The notes under the pieces: model-generated
What the model was told of the DNA's origin: nothing
Seen by the model: only the letters and a program-made list of their open reading frames with translations
Database searches by the model: none
Made by a program: the position numbers and the translations under genes
Shown: positions 35,382 through 43,113 of the stretch, piece after piece
Numbering within the stretch: position 1 is the stretch's first letter
Layout: each line of letters opens with the position of its first letter
Assembly (NCBI GenBank): GCA_013299115.1
Contig: JAAFKA010000013.1
Location: 1 to 64,000 of the forward strand
DNA length: 64,000 nucleotides
From: Cytophagales bacterium
Lineage (GTDB): Bacteria > Bacteroidota > Bacteroidia > Cytophagales > Thermoflexibacteraceae
Direction: 5' to 3'

Positions 35382-38300
35382 GTGCTACACACGCCAGCTA
35401 TCATACAACAAATTATAGGGCAGAATCAAACCAAAGATTTGATTGGTTTTGCTTTGCAGACTTTGCTCAACCATACCATAGCTGACAAGATTTATTTTGT
35501 GCGGGCAGGTGGCAATGCTTGGCGTATAGCAGCAGAGCAACACAAAGGTATGGCTATTTATTTCAGGTATTCGGACAAGGACAACAACGATGGCATTATA
35601 CTCCAACACGAAAAGTCTTTGCTTGCCCAAACTGCCACCATAGCCAAAAGCAAATTGCTTTGGAATTGGAAAAAAACGACCAAAAATCCTGAACTACAAG
35701 CCGAAAACATAGTAGGCTTGCCTTTGTTGCGTGCCAATTCGGTGGTTGGGGTTGTGTTTTTAGAAAATTATAGCAAAACAGATACTTTTGCACCTGAAAT
35801 TATAGAGGAAATTACGCAGTTTTTAAGTTATGTTTCTCTTGCCTTGTATCATACGGACACGCAAGACGAATTGCGGGCTTATATTACCGAAACAACCACA
35901 ACTTTATTAGACTTTCAACAAGAAGCAGAAATAAAAGATGCAGCCTTAGCCCAAAAGAAAGACGAAGTATTGCAAGCCTATGAAGACCTAAAATTATTGA
36001 GCCAAATAGGGCAGGAAATTGCTACACACCTCACAGTAGAAAAAATTATAGAAACAGCTTACGAAAATATCAACAAACTAATGGACGCAACCATTTTTGA
36101 TATAGGGTTGTATAATAAATCGCAAAATAGATTAGATTTTTTGGGTACAATAGAAAATGGGAAAAAATCAGCTATTCATTATTTCCATCTCGAACACGAC
36201 AAAAACAGATTGGCGGTTTGGTGTTTTAACAACAGAGAAAAAGTAGTGGTTGGCAATATAGAAAAAGACTATTATCATTATTTGCCTAACGATAAACTGC
36301 CTCCACCTTCTACGGGCAAAAGGTGTAAGTCCTTGATTTACTTGCCTATTTTGCTCGAAGGCAATGCTTTGGGTGTCATCACCGTACAAACTTATACGGA
36401 AAATGCTTACTCCAAATACCACATCAATATCTTGCGAAACTTGGCGGTGTATGTGGGCATAGCCTTAGAAAATGCAGATGCTTACCGCAGCATTTCTATC
36501 AACAATTTTGAAATAGCCCAACAAAAACAGGTCATCGAGCAGAATAATGCAGAACTTGCCCAGCAAAAAGAACAGATAGAACAAGCCTATACCAATGTGC
36601 GTAAATTGGGCGAAATTGGCAAAGCCATTACCTCCAGCCTTTCTATTTTTACGATTATAGAAATGGTCTATGGCAATATCAACCAACTGATGGATGCCTC
36701 TGTATTTTGCATAGGATTGTATGACGAAAGCAAACAAAGATTAGTTTTTCAAGGTGGCAAAGAAGAAGGTAAAACTCTCAAGGAATTTTCTATTAAAGTA
36801 GCAGAGGAAAGGCTGGCGGGTTGGTGTTTTCGGCACAACAAAGAAATTGTGATTAACAATGCACAGCAAGAATACAACCAATACGTTGTGGGTACTTTTC
36901 AACCCATGGCGGGGATTAACTCCGAGTCTATCATTTACTTGCCACTAAACGACAAAGTTGGCAAGACCATAGGCGTTATCACAGTGCAGAGTTTCAGGCA
37001 AAATGCTTATCACGACTACCACGTGAATATGCTCCGCAATTTGGCAATTTATACTGCCATTGCCTTAGAAAATGCCTTGTTGTACCAAAACTTGGAGGAA
37101 AAAGTATTAGAAAGAACCAAAGAAGTGGTGTTGCAAAAAGAGCAAATAGAAACTTCTTACCAAAATATCAAGTTGTTGAGTGAAATTGGTTTTTCGGTTA
37201 CGTCTTCTCTTTCTACTGAAAGAATCATAGAAACTGTCTATGAAAATGTAAACAAAATTATGGACGCAGCAGCCTTTGCTGTGGGTGTGATTAACGAAAA
37301 AACAGGCAAAATAGAATTTAAAGGTGGCATGGAAAAAGGCGAAAAATTGCCTGTTTTCTATCACCCCATAGATGACGACCTCCGTTTTTCGGTTTGGACT
37401 ATTCGCAACCGCCAAGCCGTTTTTATCAATGACTATGCTAACGACTACAAAAAATATATTCCTCAACTCAAACCACCCGAACAAGGCGAAGACCCTGAGT
37501 CTTTAATCTACTTGCCGTTGATGGTCAAAGAAAAAATAATAGGGGTGCTGACTGTCCAAAGTTTTGCCTCCAATGCCTATACCGAATATGATTTAGATTT
37601 GTTGCGAAATTTGAGTTTATACATTGCCATTGCCTTAGAAAATTCGGAGGCATACACGCAAATAGACCAACAAAAGCAAGAAATTGAGAAAACGAACAAC
37701 AAAATTACGTCGAGTATCAACTACGCCCAAAGGATTCAGCAGTCTATTCTGCCTGAACCCAAAACGGTTGCAGCCTTGTTGCCCGATTCTTTTGTGTTTT
37801 TCAAACCCAAAGACATTGTTTCGGGAGATTTTTATTGGATAGAGGAAAAAGATGACAAAATTTTTGTGGCAGCCATAGATTGCACAGGGCATGGCATACC
37901 TGGTGCTTTTATGAGTTTGATAGGCAATGAAATGTTAAACGAAATTGTGATGTTGCAAGACATTTTTTCGCCTGACCTCATTCTCAAAACCTTGCACGAA
38001 AAAATTCGCAAATCTTTACGCCAAGCCGAAAACGACAATCGTGATGGCATGGACATTGCCATCTGCGTGCTGCACCGCCAAGACCGCAGCATCAGCTATG
38101 CAGGGGCTATGAATCCTTTGCTTTATATTCAAAATGGCGAAGTGCAGCTTATCAAGGCAGACAAAAATTCGGCAGGTGGTATTCAACGTGAGCCTGAAAG
38201 ATTTTTTACCAAACATACCATTCAAGCCCATGATACGCCTACGTATTGCTACATTTTTTCAGACGGCTACCAAGACCAATTTGGCGGCGGCAGAAAATAC

Positions 38301-38447
38301 GGCTTGCCCCGCATGAAAGAATTGTTTGCAACTTTACACCAATTACCTATGCCCGAACAACAAGAAAACATAATCAACGAATGGGAAAATTGGCGTGGAA
38401 CAGAAAATCAAATAGACGATATATTGGTAATTGGGTTTAAATGGTAA
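35382..38447 (+). CDS. four-GAF SpoIIE/PP2C phosphatase
   Basis: A 1021-residue soluble protein. The start is GTG at 35382; no ATG occurs before the first GAF domain. Four GAF domains lie at ~15-155, ~205-365, ~410-570 and ~610-770, the last three being internal repeats that each begin with a (LLSQIGQEI / LGEIGKAIT / LLSEIGFSVT) helix and share the pattern YENINKLMDA. The SpoIIE/PP2C domain is at ~800-1021 with all metal motifs (VSGDFYW, IDCTGHGIPGAF, DGMDIAICV, FSDGYQDQFGG, DDILVIGFK). The linker SINYAQRIQQSILP is shared with its paralogues. Separate GAF ligands may jointly gate the phosphatase. The start of the YdeI-like gene is 9 bases downstream. Confidence 0.93.
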   Translation: MLHTPAIIQQIIGQNQTKDLIGFALQTLLNHTIADKIYFVRAGGNAWRIAAEQHKGMAIYFRYSDKDNNDGIILQHEKSLLAQTATIAKSKLLWNWKKTTKNPELQAENIVGLPLLRANSVVGVVFLENYSKTDTFAPEIIEEITQFLSYVSLALYHTDTQDELRAYITETTTTLLDFQQEAEIKDAALAQKKDEVLQAYEDLKLLSQIGQEIATHLTVEKIIETAYENINKLMDATIFDIGLYNKSQNRLDFLGTIENGKKSAIHYFHLEHDKNRLAVWCFNNREKVVVGNIEKDYYHYLPNDKLPPPSTGKRCKSLIYLPILLEGNALGVITVQTYTENAYSKYHINILRNLAVYVGIALENADAYRSISINNFEIAQQKQVIEQNNAELAQQKEQIEQAYTNVRKLGEIGKAITSSLSIFTIIEMVYGNINQLMDASVFCIGLYDESKQRLVFQGGKEEGKTLKEFSIKVAEERLAGWCFRHNKEIVINNAQQEYNQYVVGTFQPMAGINSESIIYLPLNDKVGKTIGVITVQSFRQNAYHDYHVNMLRNLAIYTAIALENALLYQNLEEKVLERTKEVVLQKEQIETSYQNIKLLSEIGFSVTSSLSTERIIETVYENVNKIMDAAAFAVGVINEKTGKIEFKGGMEKGEKLPVFYHPIDDDLRFSVWTIRNRQAVFINDYANDYKKYIPQLKPPEQGEDPESLIYLPLMVKEKIIGVLTVQSFASNAYTEYDLDLLRNLSLYIAIALENSEAYTQIDQQKQEIEKTNNKITSSINYAQRIQQSILPEPKTVAALLPDSFVFFKPKDIVSGDFYWIEEKDDKIFVAAIDCTGHGIPGAFMSLIGNEMLNEIVMLQDIFSPDLILKTLHEKIRKSLRQAENDNRDGMDIAICVLHRQDRSISYAGAMNPLLYIQNGEVQLIKADKNSAGGIQREPERFFTKHTIQAHDTPTYCYIFSDGYQDQFGGGRKYGLPRMKELFATLHQLPMPEQQENIINEWENWRGTENQIDDILVIGFKW

Positions 38448-38456
38448 TTCAAATTT

Positions 38457-39053
38457 ATGCAAATAGTCGAAAACCAAAACACTTTTTATGCAGCCAGCCA
38501 AGCCCTTTGGCGGGAGTGGTTGGCAGTCAATCACGAAACAAGCAGTTCTGTTTGGCTGATAATCTACAAAAAAGACAGTGGAGTACCATCGGTTTATTAC
38601 AACGAGGCGGTGGACGAAGCACTATGTTTTGGCTGGATTGACAGCAGCATAAGAAAAAGAGATGACAAAAGTTTTTACCAATTTTTTTCTCAACGCAAGC
38701 CCACCAGTAATTGGAGTGCGGTAAACAAGAAAAAAGTAGCAAACCTCATCGCAGCCAATCAAATGACCGAAGCAGGGTTGCGTGTCATCATACAAGCAAA
38801 AGCATCGGGCAAGTGGGGTGCATTAAACGAGGTTTCTGCATTGAAAACTCCCAAAGATATGGCAGCGTTGTTGGAGGCAAACCCCCAAGCAAAACAAAAC
38901 TTTGATAATTTTCCGTCTTCTGTCAAAAGAGGAATTTTAGAGTGGATTTTTAATGCCAAGAAACCTGAAACTCGACTGAAAAGAATACAAGAAACCATAG
39001 CCTTAGCTGCCGAAAATAAAAGAGCAAACCAATATCAGAAAAAAGGTAAGTAG
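38457..39053 (+). CDS. YdeI/OmdA-family protein
   Basis: A 198-residue protein with the family pattern of YdeI/OmpD-associated proteins: VDEALCFGWIDSSIR, FFSQRKPTSNWSAVNKKKV and a helical C-terminal part with PKDMAALLEANPQA and ending KRIQETIALAAENKRANQ. Members are widespread, often called bacteriocin-protection proteins, and their biochemical function is unknown. The ATG is 9 bases after the four-GAF phosphatase stop, so it is probably cotranscribed. Convergent with the SiaC-like gene 18 bases downstream. Confidence 0.88.
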   Translation: MQIVENQNTFYAASQALWREWLAVNHETSSSVWLIIYKKDSGVPSVYYNEAVDEALCFGWIDSSIRKRDDKSFYQFFSQRKPTSNWSAVNKKKVANLIAANQMTEAGLRVIIQAKASGKWGALNEVSALKTPKDMAALLEANPQAKQNFDNFPSSVKRGILEWIFNAKKPETRLKRIQETIALAAENKRANQYQKKGK

Positions 39054-39070
39054 TGATAAGTGGCTAATGA

Positions 39071-39451
39071 TTACACAAAAATCATACGGATTGGGAATTC
39101 GGCTTCTTCTCTTAAGTCTTCCACTTCTTCTTTCATCACGTCATCATCATTTTTGATATACCAATTTACCTGTGCCTCGCCACCTACGTCAGTATAGTCT
39201 TTGAGCATTTTAAACATTATCAAAATACATTTTGAACTGCTGGTGTTCATGTATTTCAGCCGCATATTGAGGGTCAGTGGTTTGCGAATGGTATCCATAT
39301 ACTCTTTGAGCCAAACATACAAAGGGTCGTAAAAAGCATAAGTCTTTTCGAGGTATGACTCTCCTGAAATTTCGCAAACACCTGTTTGAGATATAAATTT
39401 AATCTCTGGTGTAGCCACATCTTCACCAGCTTCTAAAACAATATTTTCCAT
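39071..39451 (-). CDS. SiaC-type regulatory phosphoprotein (DUF1987)
   Basis: A 126-residue protein; the ATG at 39451 gives the usual family length, while an upstream in-frame ATG at 39532 adds a non-conserved hydrophobic tail. It has the DUF1987 pattern: EIKFISQTGVCEISGESY, YDPLYVWLKEY, and LKYMNTSSSKCILIMFKML, with Thr70 in the NTSS motif corresponding to the phosphorylated Thr of Pseudomonas SiaC. There, SiaB kinase phosphorylates SiaC, the SpoIIE-type phosphatase SiaA removes the phosphate, and unphosphorylated SiaC activates the cyclase SiaD. No SiaB or SiaD is nearby, but four SpoIIE phosphatases are, one of them 600 bases away. Confidence 0.85.
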   Translation of the reverse strand: MENIVLEAGEDVATPEIKFISQTGVCEISGESYLEKTYAFYDPLYVWLKEYMDTIRKPLTLNMRLKYMNTSSSKCILIMFKMLKDYTDVGGEAQVNWYIKNDDDVMKEEVEDLREEAEFPIRMIFV

Positions 39452-39562
39452 GATTGACAATAAGTTATACTTTATATTCTTTTTAGTTATAAACAATGAT
39501 TGCAAAGGCACAAAGTAAAAATAGTATAGCAAATATACAAAAAATATTGTGCATTTTTTATT

Positions 39563-40249
39563 TTATTGTAACAATCCTTTTTTGAACCTCCGCCAAGAAA
39601 GGTAAAGTTCTCTGAAAAATAAAGCTATTTTTTCATTAGCAGCAATCGGAAACAGCCCTTTTTTGATATAAACTGTATCACTTTGGTCTTTATACCATAC
39701 TTCATATTGGTTTACTTCTATCCACTCCTCTATCTCTGCCAAAAATGGATTGAGGTACAAACTACCATGAGTTTCTATAGACAACACCTTTGGTCGGCTG
39801 GTCATATTTTTCAGCACATACCACTCTGCCCCTTCTATGTCTATGCTCAACAGGTCTATATCTCCTGTATCTATTGCCGAAAATAACCGACAAGGCACTT
39901 CATAGCTTTGGTCGTCTGTTACTTTATAAGCATCGTTTACTAAGGCAGGACTTGCTTTGAGTTCACTGATGAAAGTAGAGGCTGCTGCTTTTGCCAATTT
40001 CACTGTGCCGTTGTAGTCATACACCGCATAAGGCACAAGGGTTACATTGGTTTGTTTGGCAAAAAGTTGGTTGATAGCCTTTATGCTTTGGGCATCAGGC
40101 TCCACTAAGGTTGTTTTGACACCTGCCCAAATAAAATCTATGACATTGGAAGTTTCAGGCAAATAAACCCCTACCTCGCAGACGTGCTGAAAGTGTTGTC
40201 CTTTGGCTTGCAGCCGTTTATAAATTTGTTTGTTAGCTTTCCAATTCAT
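39563..40249 (-). CDS. FkbM-family methyltransferase
   Basis: A 228-residue AdoMet-dependent methyltransferase. Early blocks are CEVGVYLPETSNV and TTLVEPDAQSI (AdoMet-binding), and the FkbM hallmark DLLSIDIEGAEWYVLKNM is at ~131-148. These enzymes O-methylate sugars or natural products, and often act in surface polysaccharide synthesis. No glycosyltransferase or biosynthesis gene is adjacent, so the substrate is unknown. Confidence 0.9.
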   Translation of the reverse strand: MNWKANKQIYKRLQAKGQHFQHVCEVGVYLPETSNVIDFIWAGVKTTLVEPDAQSIKAINQLFAKQTNVTLVPYAVYDYNGTVKLAKAAASTFISELKASPALVNDAYKVTDDQSYEVPCRLFSAIDTGDIDLLSIDIEGAEWYVLKNMTSRPKVLSIETHGSLYLNPFLAEIEEWIEVNQYEVWYKDQSDTVYIKKGLFPIAANEKIALFFRELYLSWRRFKKGLLQ

Positions 40250-40286
40250 TACTTTTGGTTGTTTACAGTATAAATAAAAAATTTAA

Positions 40287-40357
40287 TTGTTTTGAAAGGT
40301 GTTGCAAAGATGACATCTTTTTAAAAGATGTCATCTTTGCAACACCTTTCAAAACAA
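40287..40357. repeat. 71-bp perfect palindrome, AAGATGTCATCTTTT family
   Basis: The arms 40287-40321 and 40323-40357 are exact reverse complements over 35 bases around a single central base (arm core ggtgttgcaaagatgac). It lies between two minus-strand genes, the fRMsr and the FkbM methyltransferase. No T-run flanks it. It would make a very stable hairpin or cruciform. Confidence 0.92.
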
Positions 40358-40379
40358 CTCCAAATCATAAATATTTTTG

Positions 40380-40862
40380 TCAAAACCACTGACTTACCCA
40401 CTCTGCCAATTCCTCCAAATACTGCTGGTCTGTGAGGTCAAAGTCGTTAAGTTCGGTGCTGTCCACGTCTAAAACGGCTACTACTTGTCCGTTTTTGATA
40501 ACAGGGACTACTATTTCTGACCTCGAAGCACTGCTGCACGCAATATGTCCCTCAAACTGCTCTACATCGGGTACTATCAAGGTTTTGGCGGTGCGGTAAC
40601 TTGTCCCACAAACTCCGCGTGAGAAAGGTATGCGTACACAAGCCACTGTTCCCTGAAAAGGTGCTAAAACCAATTCATTGCCCTTGACTACATAAAAACC
40701 CACCCAAAAAAAGTTCAAGCCTTGCTTCAAGGCTGCTACCGTATTGGCAAGGTTGGCTATTAAATCTGTTTCGCCTGTGGTCAATGCCTGAATTTGAGGC
40801 AATAAAGCCTTGTATTTGTCTGCTTTGCTGCTTTGCAAATCTATGTTAATGGTTTCTGTCAT
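40380..40862 (-). CDS. msrC: GAF-domain free methionine-(R)-sulfoxide reductase
   Basis: A 160-residue GAF-fold enzyme. The three Cys of fRMsr enzymes are present at 75 (VACVRIPF), 85 (RGVCGTSYRT) and 109 (HIACSSASRSEIVVPV), matching the catalytic and resolving pattern. FWVGFYVVKG, ILVPDVEQFEGHIAC-like and VLDVDSTELNDFDLTDQQYLE blocks are typical. It reduces free methionine-R-sulfoxide, protecting against oxidative damage. It is unlike the signalling GAF domains in the window. It follows the ccmC-like gene by 47 bases, a likely pair. Confidence 0.92.
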   Translation of the reverse strand: MTETINIDLQSSKADKYKALLPQIQALTTGETDLIANLANTVAALKQGLNFFWVGFYVVKGNELVLAPFQGTVACVRIPFSRGVCGTSYRTAKTLIVPDVEQFEGHIACSSASRSEIVVPVIKNGQVVAVLDVDSTELNDFDLTDQQYLEELAEWVSQWF

Positions 40863-40909
40863 AAACTTAATGAAATATGAAATACGTACTATAAATTACG
40901 CAACTTGCA

Positions 40910-41584
40910 TTAATTATTCTCTACTAATACTTCATTTTCTATGACTTTATATCGCACACGTAAAGAAGTAATCCAGATACCTAATAAAATCCAGCCAATC
41001 ACAGCAGGGTAAAATACACCACGTAGTCTTGCGTCTAAATCGTAAGCATTAAATCCTGGGTTCCCACCATTGCCAGGGTGCAATGAATCTGTTAGGCGAG
41101 GCAAAACATAAATCAACGGTATATAAGTAGCAAAGGCAAAAATATTGTAAACAGCACTTACCTTACCTCGTTGTTGAGTATCTGTAAAAGATCCCCTTAA
41201 AAGCAGGTAAGCAAAATAAATGAGCAAAGCTATAGCAGAAGCATTTTGTTTAGGGTCGCCACTCCAATAACTACCCCAAGTGAATTTTGCCCAAACCATG
41301 CCTGTTACAATACCTAAAACACCGAATAAAATACCTGTATTGGCACTTTCTACTGCCCAAGTGTCATAGTTTTCATGAGGGTTGCGGAGATAACGAACTG
41401 AATAAAACACCGAAATTGTAAGCAATAACATCATACCAAACCACATGGGCACGTGAAAGTGGAGGTTTCTAATGGTTTCATTTAAGATATTAAGACGTGG
41501 GGCAGGTAGAAGTAAACCTGCAACGACTGTGTAGAAAATTAGCAAAACAGCAAGAATTTTCCACCAATTTTTTTTGGGTTGCAT
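40910..41584 (-). CDS. CcmC/CcsA-like heme handling protein for cytochrome c assembly
   Basis: A 224-residue membrane protein with six hydrophobic segments. The Trp-rich heme-binding WWD motif is WGSYWSGDPKQNAS (~125-138), and conserved His residues are in NLHFHVP (~41-47) and DSLHPG (~166). This is the CcmC/CcsA fold, which presents heme to apocytochrome c on the periplasmic side. In Bacteroidota such genes usually stand with ccmB/ccmA-type genes; here it is alone with fRMsr. MITE copy D begins 27 bases upstream of its start. Confidence 0.88.
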   Translation of the reverse strand: MQPKKNWWKILAVLLIFYTVVAGLLLPAPRLNILNETIRNLHFHVPMWFGMMLLLTISVFYSVRYLRNPHENYDTWAVESANTGILFGVLGIVTGMVWAKFTWGSYWSGDPKQNASAIALLIYFAYLLLRGSFTDTQQRGKVSAVYNIFAFATYIPLIYVLPRLTDSLHPGNGGNPGFNAYDLDARLRGVFYPAVIGWILLGIWITSLRVRYKVIENEVLVENN

Positions 41585-41611
41585 AAATTTAACAAGTAAA
41601 TGTACAAATTT

Positions 41612-41712
41612 AGAGGTTATTACGATTTGTACCGTACCCTTTAGGGTGCAAGGTCAATTAATTGAAAATGAACAAGTTAATTTTCTCTACAAAAATTATC
41701 GTAGTAACCTAT
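41612..41712. repeat. MITE-like element, copy D
   Basis: A 101-bp element oriented like copy A (agaggttattacgatttgta..aaattatcgtagtaacct). The right end has diverged (gtagtaacctat instead of gtaataacctct). It lies immediately upstream of the minus-strand ccmC-like gene, so that gene's promoter is in or overlaps the element. No ORF. Confidence 0.88.
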
Positions 41713-42021
41713 AGTATTTATTTTTTATTTGCCTCAAAAATACGATTTTTAAAATTATTAATTGTTCTTTTTTGCAAATAATGTCAATAGCCAAAGAAAT
41801 ACAAAAATACTTGATTTGATAAAGTTTTCATTATAATTTTGGATTTAATTAATTTTTTGCGAAATCACAATTTATATAAAGGGTGCTTGCTACTTTGAGC
41901 AGCACAGTAATTTATCGAGATATTTCACAAATTACCAAAGTATTTGAAGAAAGTTTATAGAAAAACTATACTTGCGGTTAGATAATTTGGAGGATAAGTA
42001 AGTTAAATCTGGTTTAAATTT
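41713..42021. other. intergenic region without recognised features
   Basis: About 310 AT-rich bases between MITE copy D and the plus-strand nuclease gene. No hairpin, full promoter consensus or RNA gene was found. Confidence 0.5.
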
Positions 42022-43074
42022 ATGACACAAAAACTAAGCTCCTTTTTATTCCTTGTATTTTTTTGTTGTCTGCCGTTTCAGGTAGTTAGTTGGGGCTTTT
42101 TTGCCCACCAATATATCAACAGGTTGGCTATTTTTACCTTGCCACCCGAATTATTGGGATTTTACAAGCACCATATTCGTTTTATTACCGAAAATGCAGT
42201 CAATCCCGACAAACGCCGTTATGCCGTAGAGGGCGAAGCACCGCGCCACTACATAGACGTAGATGTGTATGGCGACAGTGCCATTTACAAATTGCCCCGC
42301 ACTTGGAAAAAAGCCGTTGAAAAATATACAGAAGATACTTTGCAAGCCTACGGCATTGTGCCTTGGCACATTTACCAAATGAAATTTCGATTGACAAAAG
42401 CCTTTCAGGAGAAAGATGTCAAGAAAATATTGCTCTTGTCGGCAGATATTGGGCATTATATTGGCGATGCCAACGTGCCTTTGCACACTACCCAAAACTA
42501 CAACGGACAACTAACAGGACAATATGGTATTCATGGCTTTTGGGAGTCCAGATTGCCCGAATTGTTTAGCAATGATTATGATTTTTTCTTTGACCGCAAA
42601 GCTCAATACCTCGACAATCCTTTGCAAACGGCTTGGGAGGCTGTTAGTAATGCTCATTTTGCCTTAGACTCGGTGCTTCGTTTTGAGAAAGAACTTACGC
42701 AAACGATGGGCGAAGAACGAAAATACAGTTTCGAGACTCGCAACAACCTCAATACCAGAGTCTATTCCAAAGATTTTTCGACTGCTTATCACCAACGCCT
42801 CAACGGACAAGTAGAACGGAGAATGAGGGCTGCTATTCAAATGGTGGGAGATTTTTGGTACACTTGTTGGGTAGATGCAGGACAACCCAACCTCGACGAC
42901 TTGCTCAAAACTACCCTTACACCTGATGATTTGAAAGAATTGGAAGAAACACCACCAACAGACCCAAAACTCAAAGCCAGACCTCACGAAACCACAACGG
43001 CTATGCAGTTTTTTAGAAACTTGCACCAACAAAAAGGTTGTTGCTGTGAGGTGGCTGGAGGGAAAGGGAATTAG
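42022..43074 (+). CDS. S1/P1-type nuclease / zinc-dependent phospholipase C-fold protein
   Basis: A 350-residue secreted protein. A signal peptide (~1-23, FFCCLPFQVVS) precedes Trp-Gly (WGFFAHQYINR): in this superfamily the mature N-terminal Trp and His help bind the three-zinc cluster. Further ligands are visible in LSADIGHYIGDANVPLHT and HGFWES. It should hydrolyse single-stranded nucleic acid 3'-ester bonds, or phospholipid, in the periplasm or outside the cell. The C-terminal ~70 residues are extra. The Cys run at the end (KGCCCEV) is unusual. It is alone on its strand. Confidence 0.88.
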   Translation: MTQKLSSFLFLVFFCCLPFQVVSWGFFAHQYINRLAIFTLPPELLGFYKHHIRFITENAVNPDKRRYAVEGEAPRHYIDVDVYGDSAIYKLPRTWKKAVEKYTEDTLQAYGIVPWHIYQMKFRLTKAFQEKDVKKILLLSADIGHYIGDANVPLHTTQNYNGQLTGQYGIHGFWESRLPELFSNDYDFFFDRKAQYLDNPLQTAWEAVSNAHFALDSVLRFEKELTQTMGEERKYSFETRNNLNTRVYSKDFSTAYHQRLNGQVERRMRAAIQMVGDFWYTCWVDAGQPNLDDLLKTTLTPDDLKELEETPPTDPKLKARPHETTTAMQFFRNLHQQKGCCCEVAGGKGN

Positions 43075-43113
43075 GTCAGTGCAAATGAAAAGTGATTGGT
43101 TCTTAGCTTTGGT

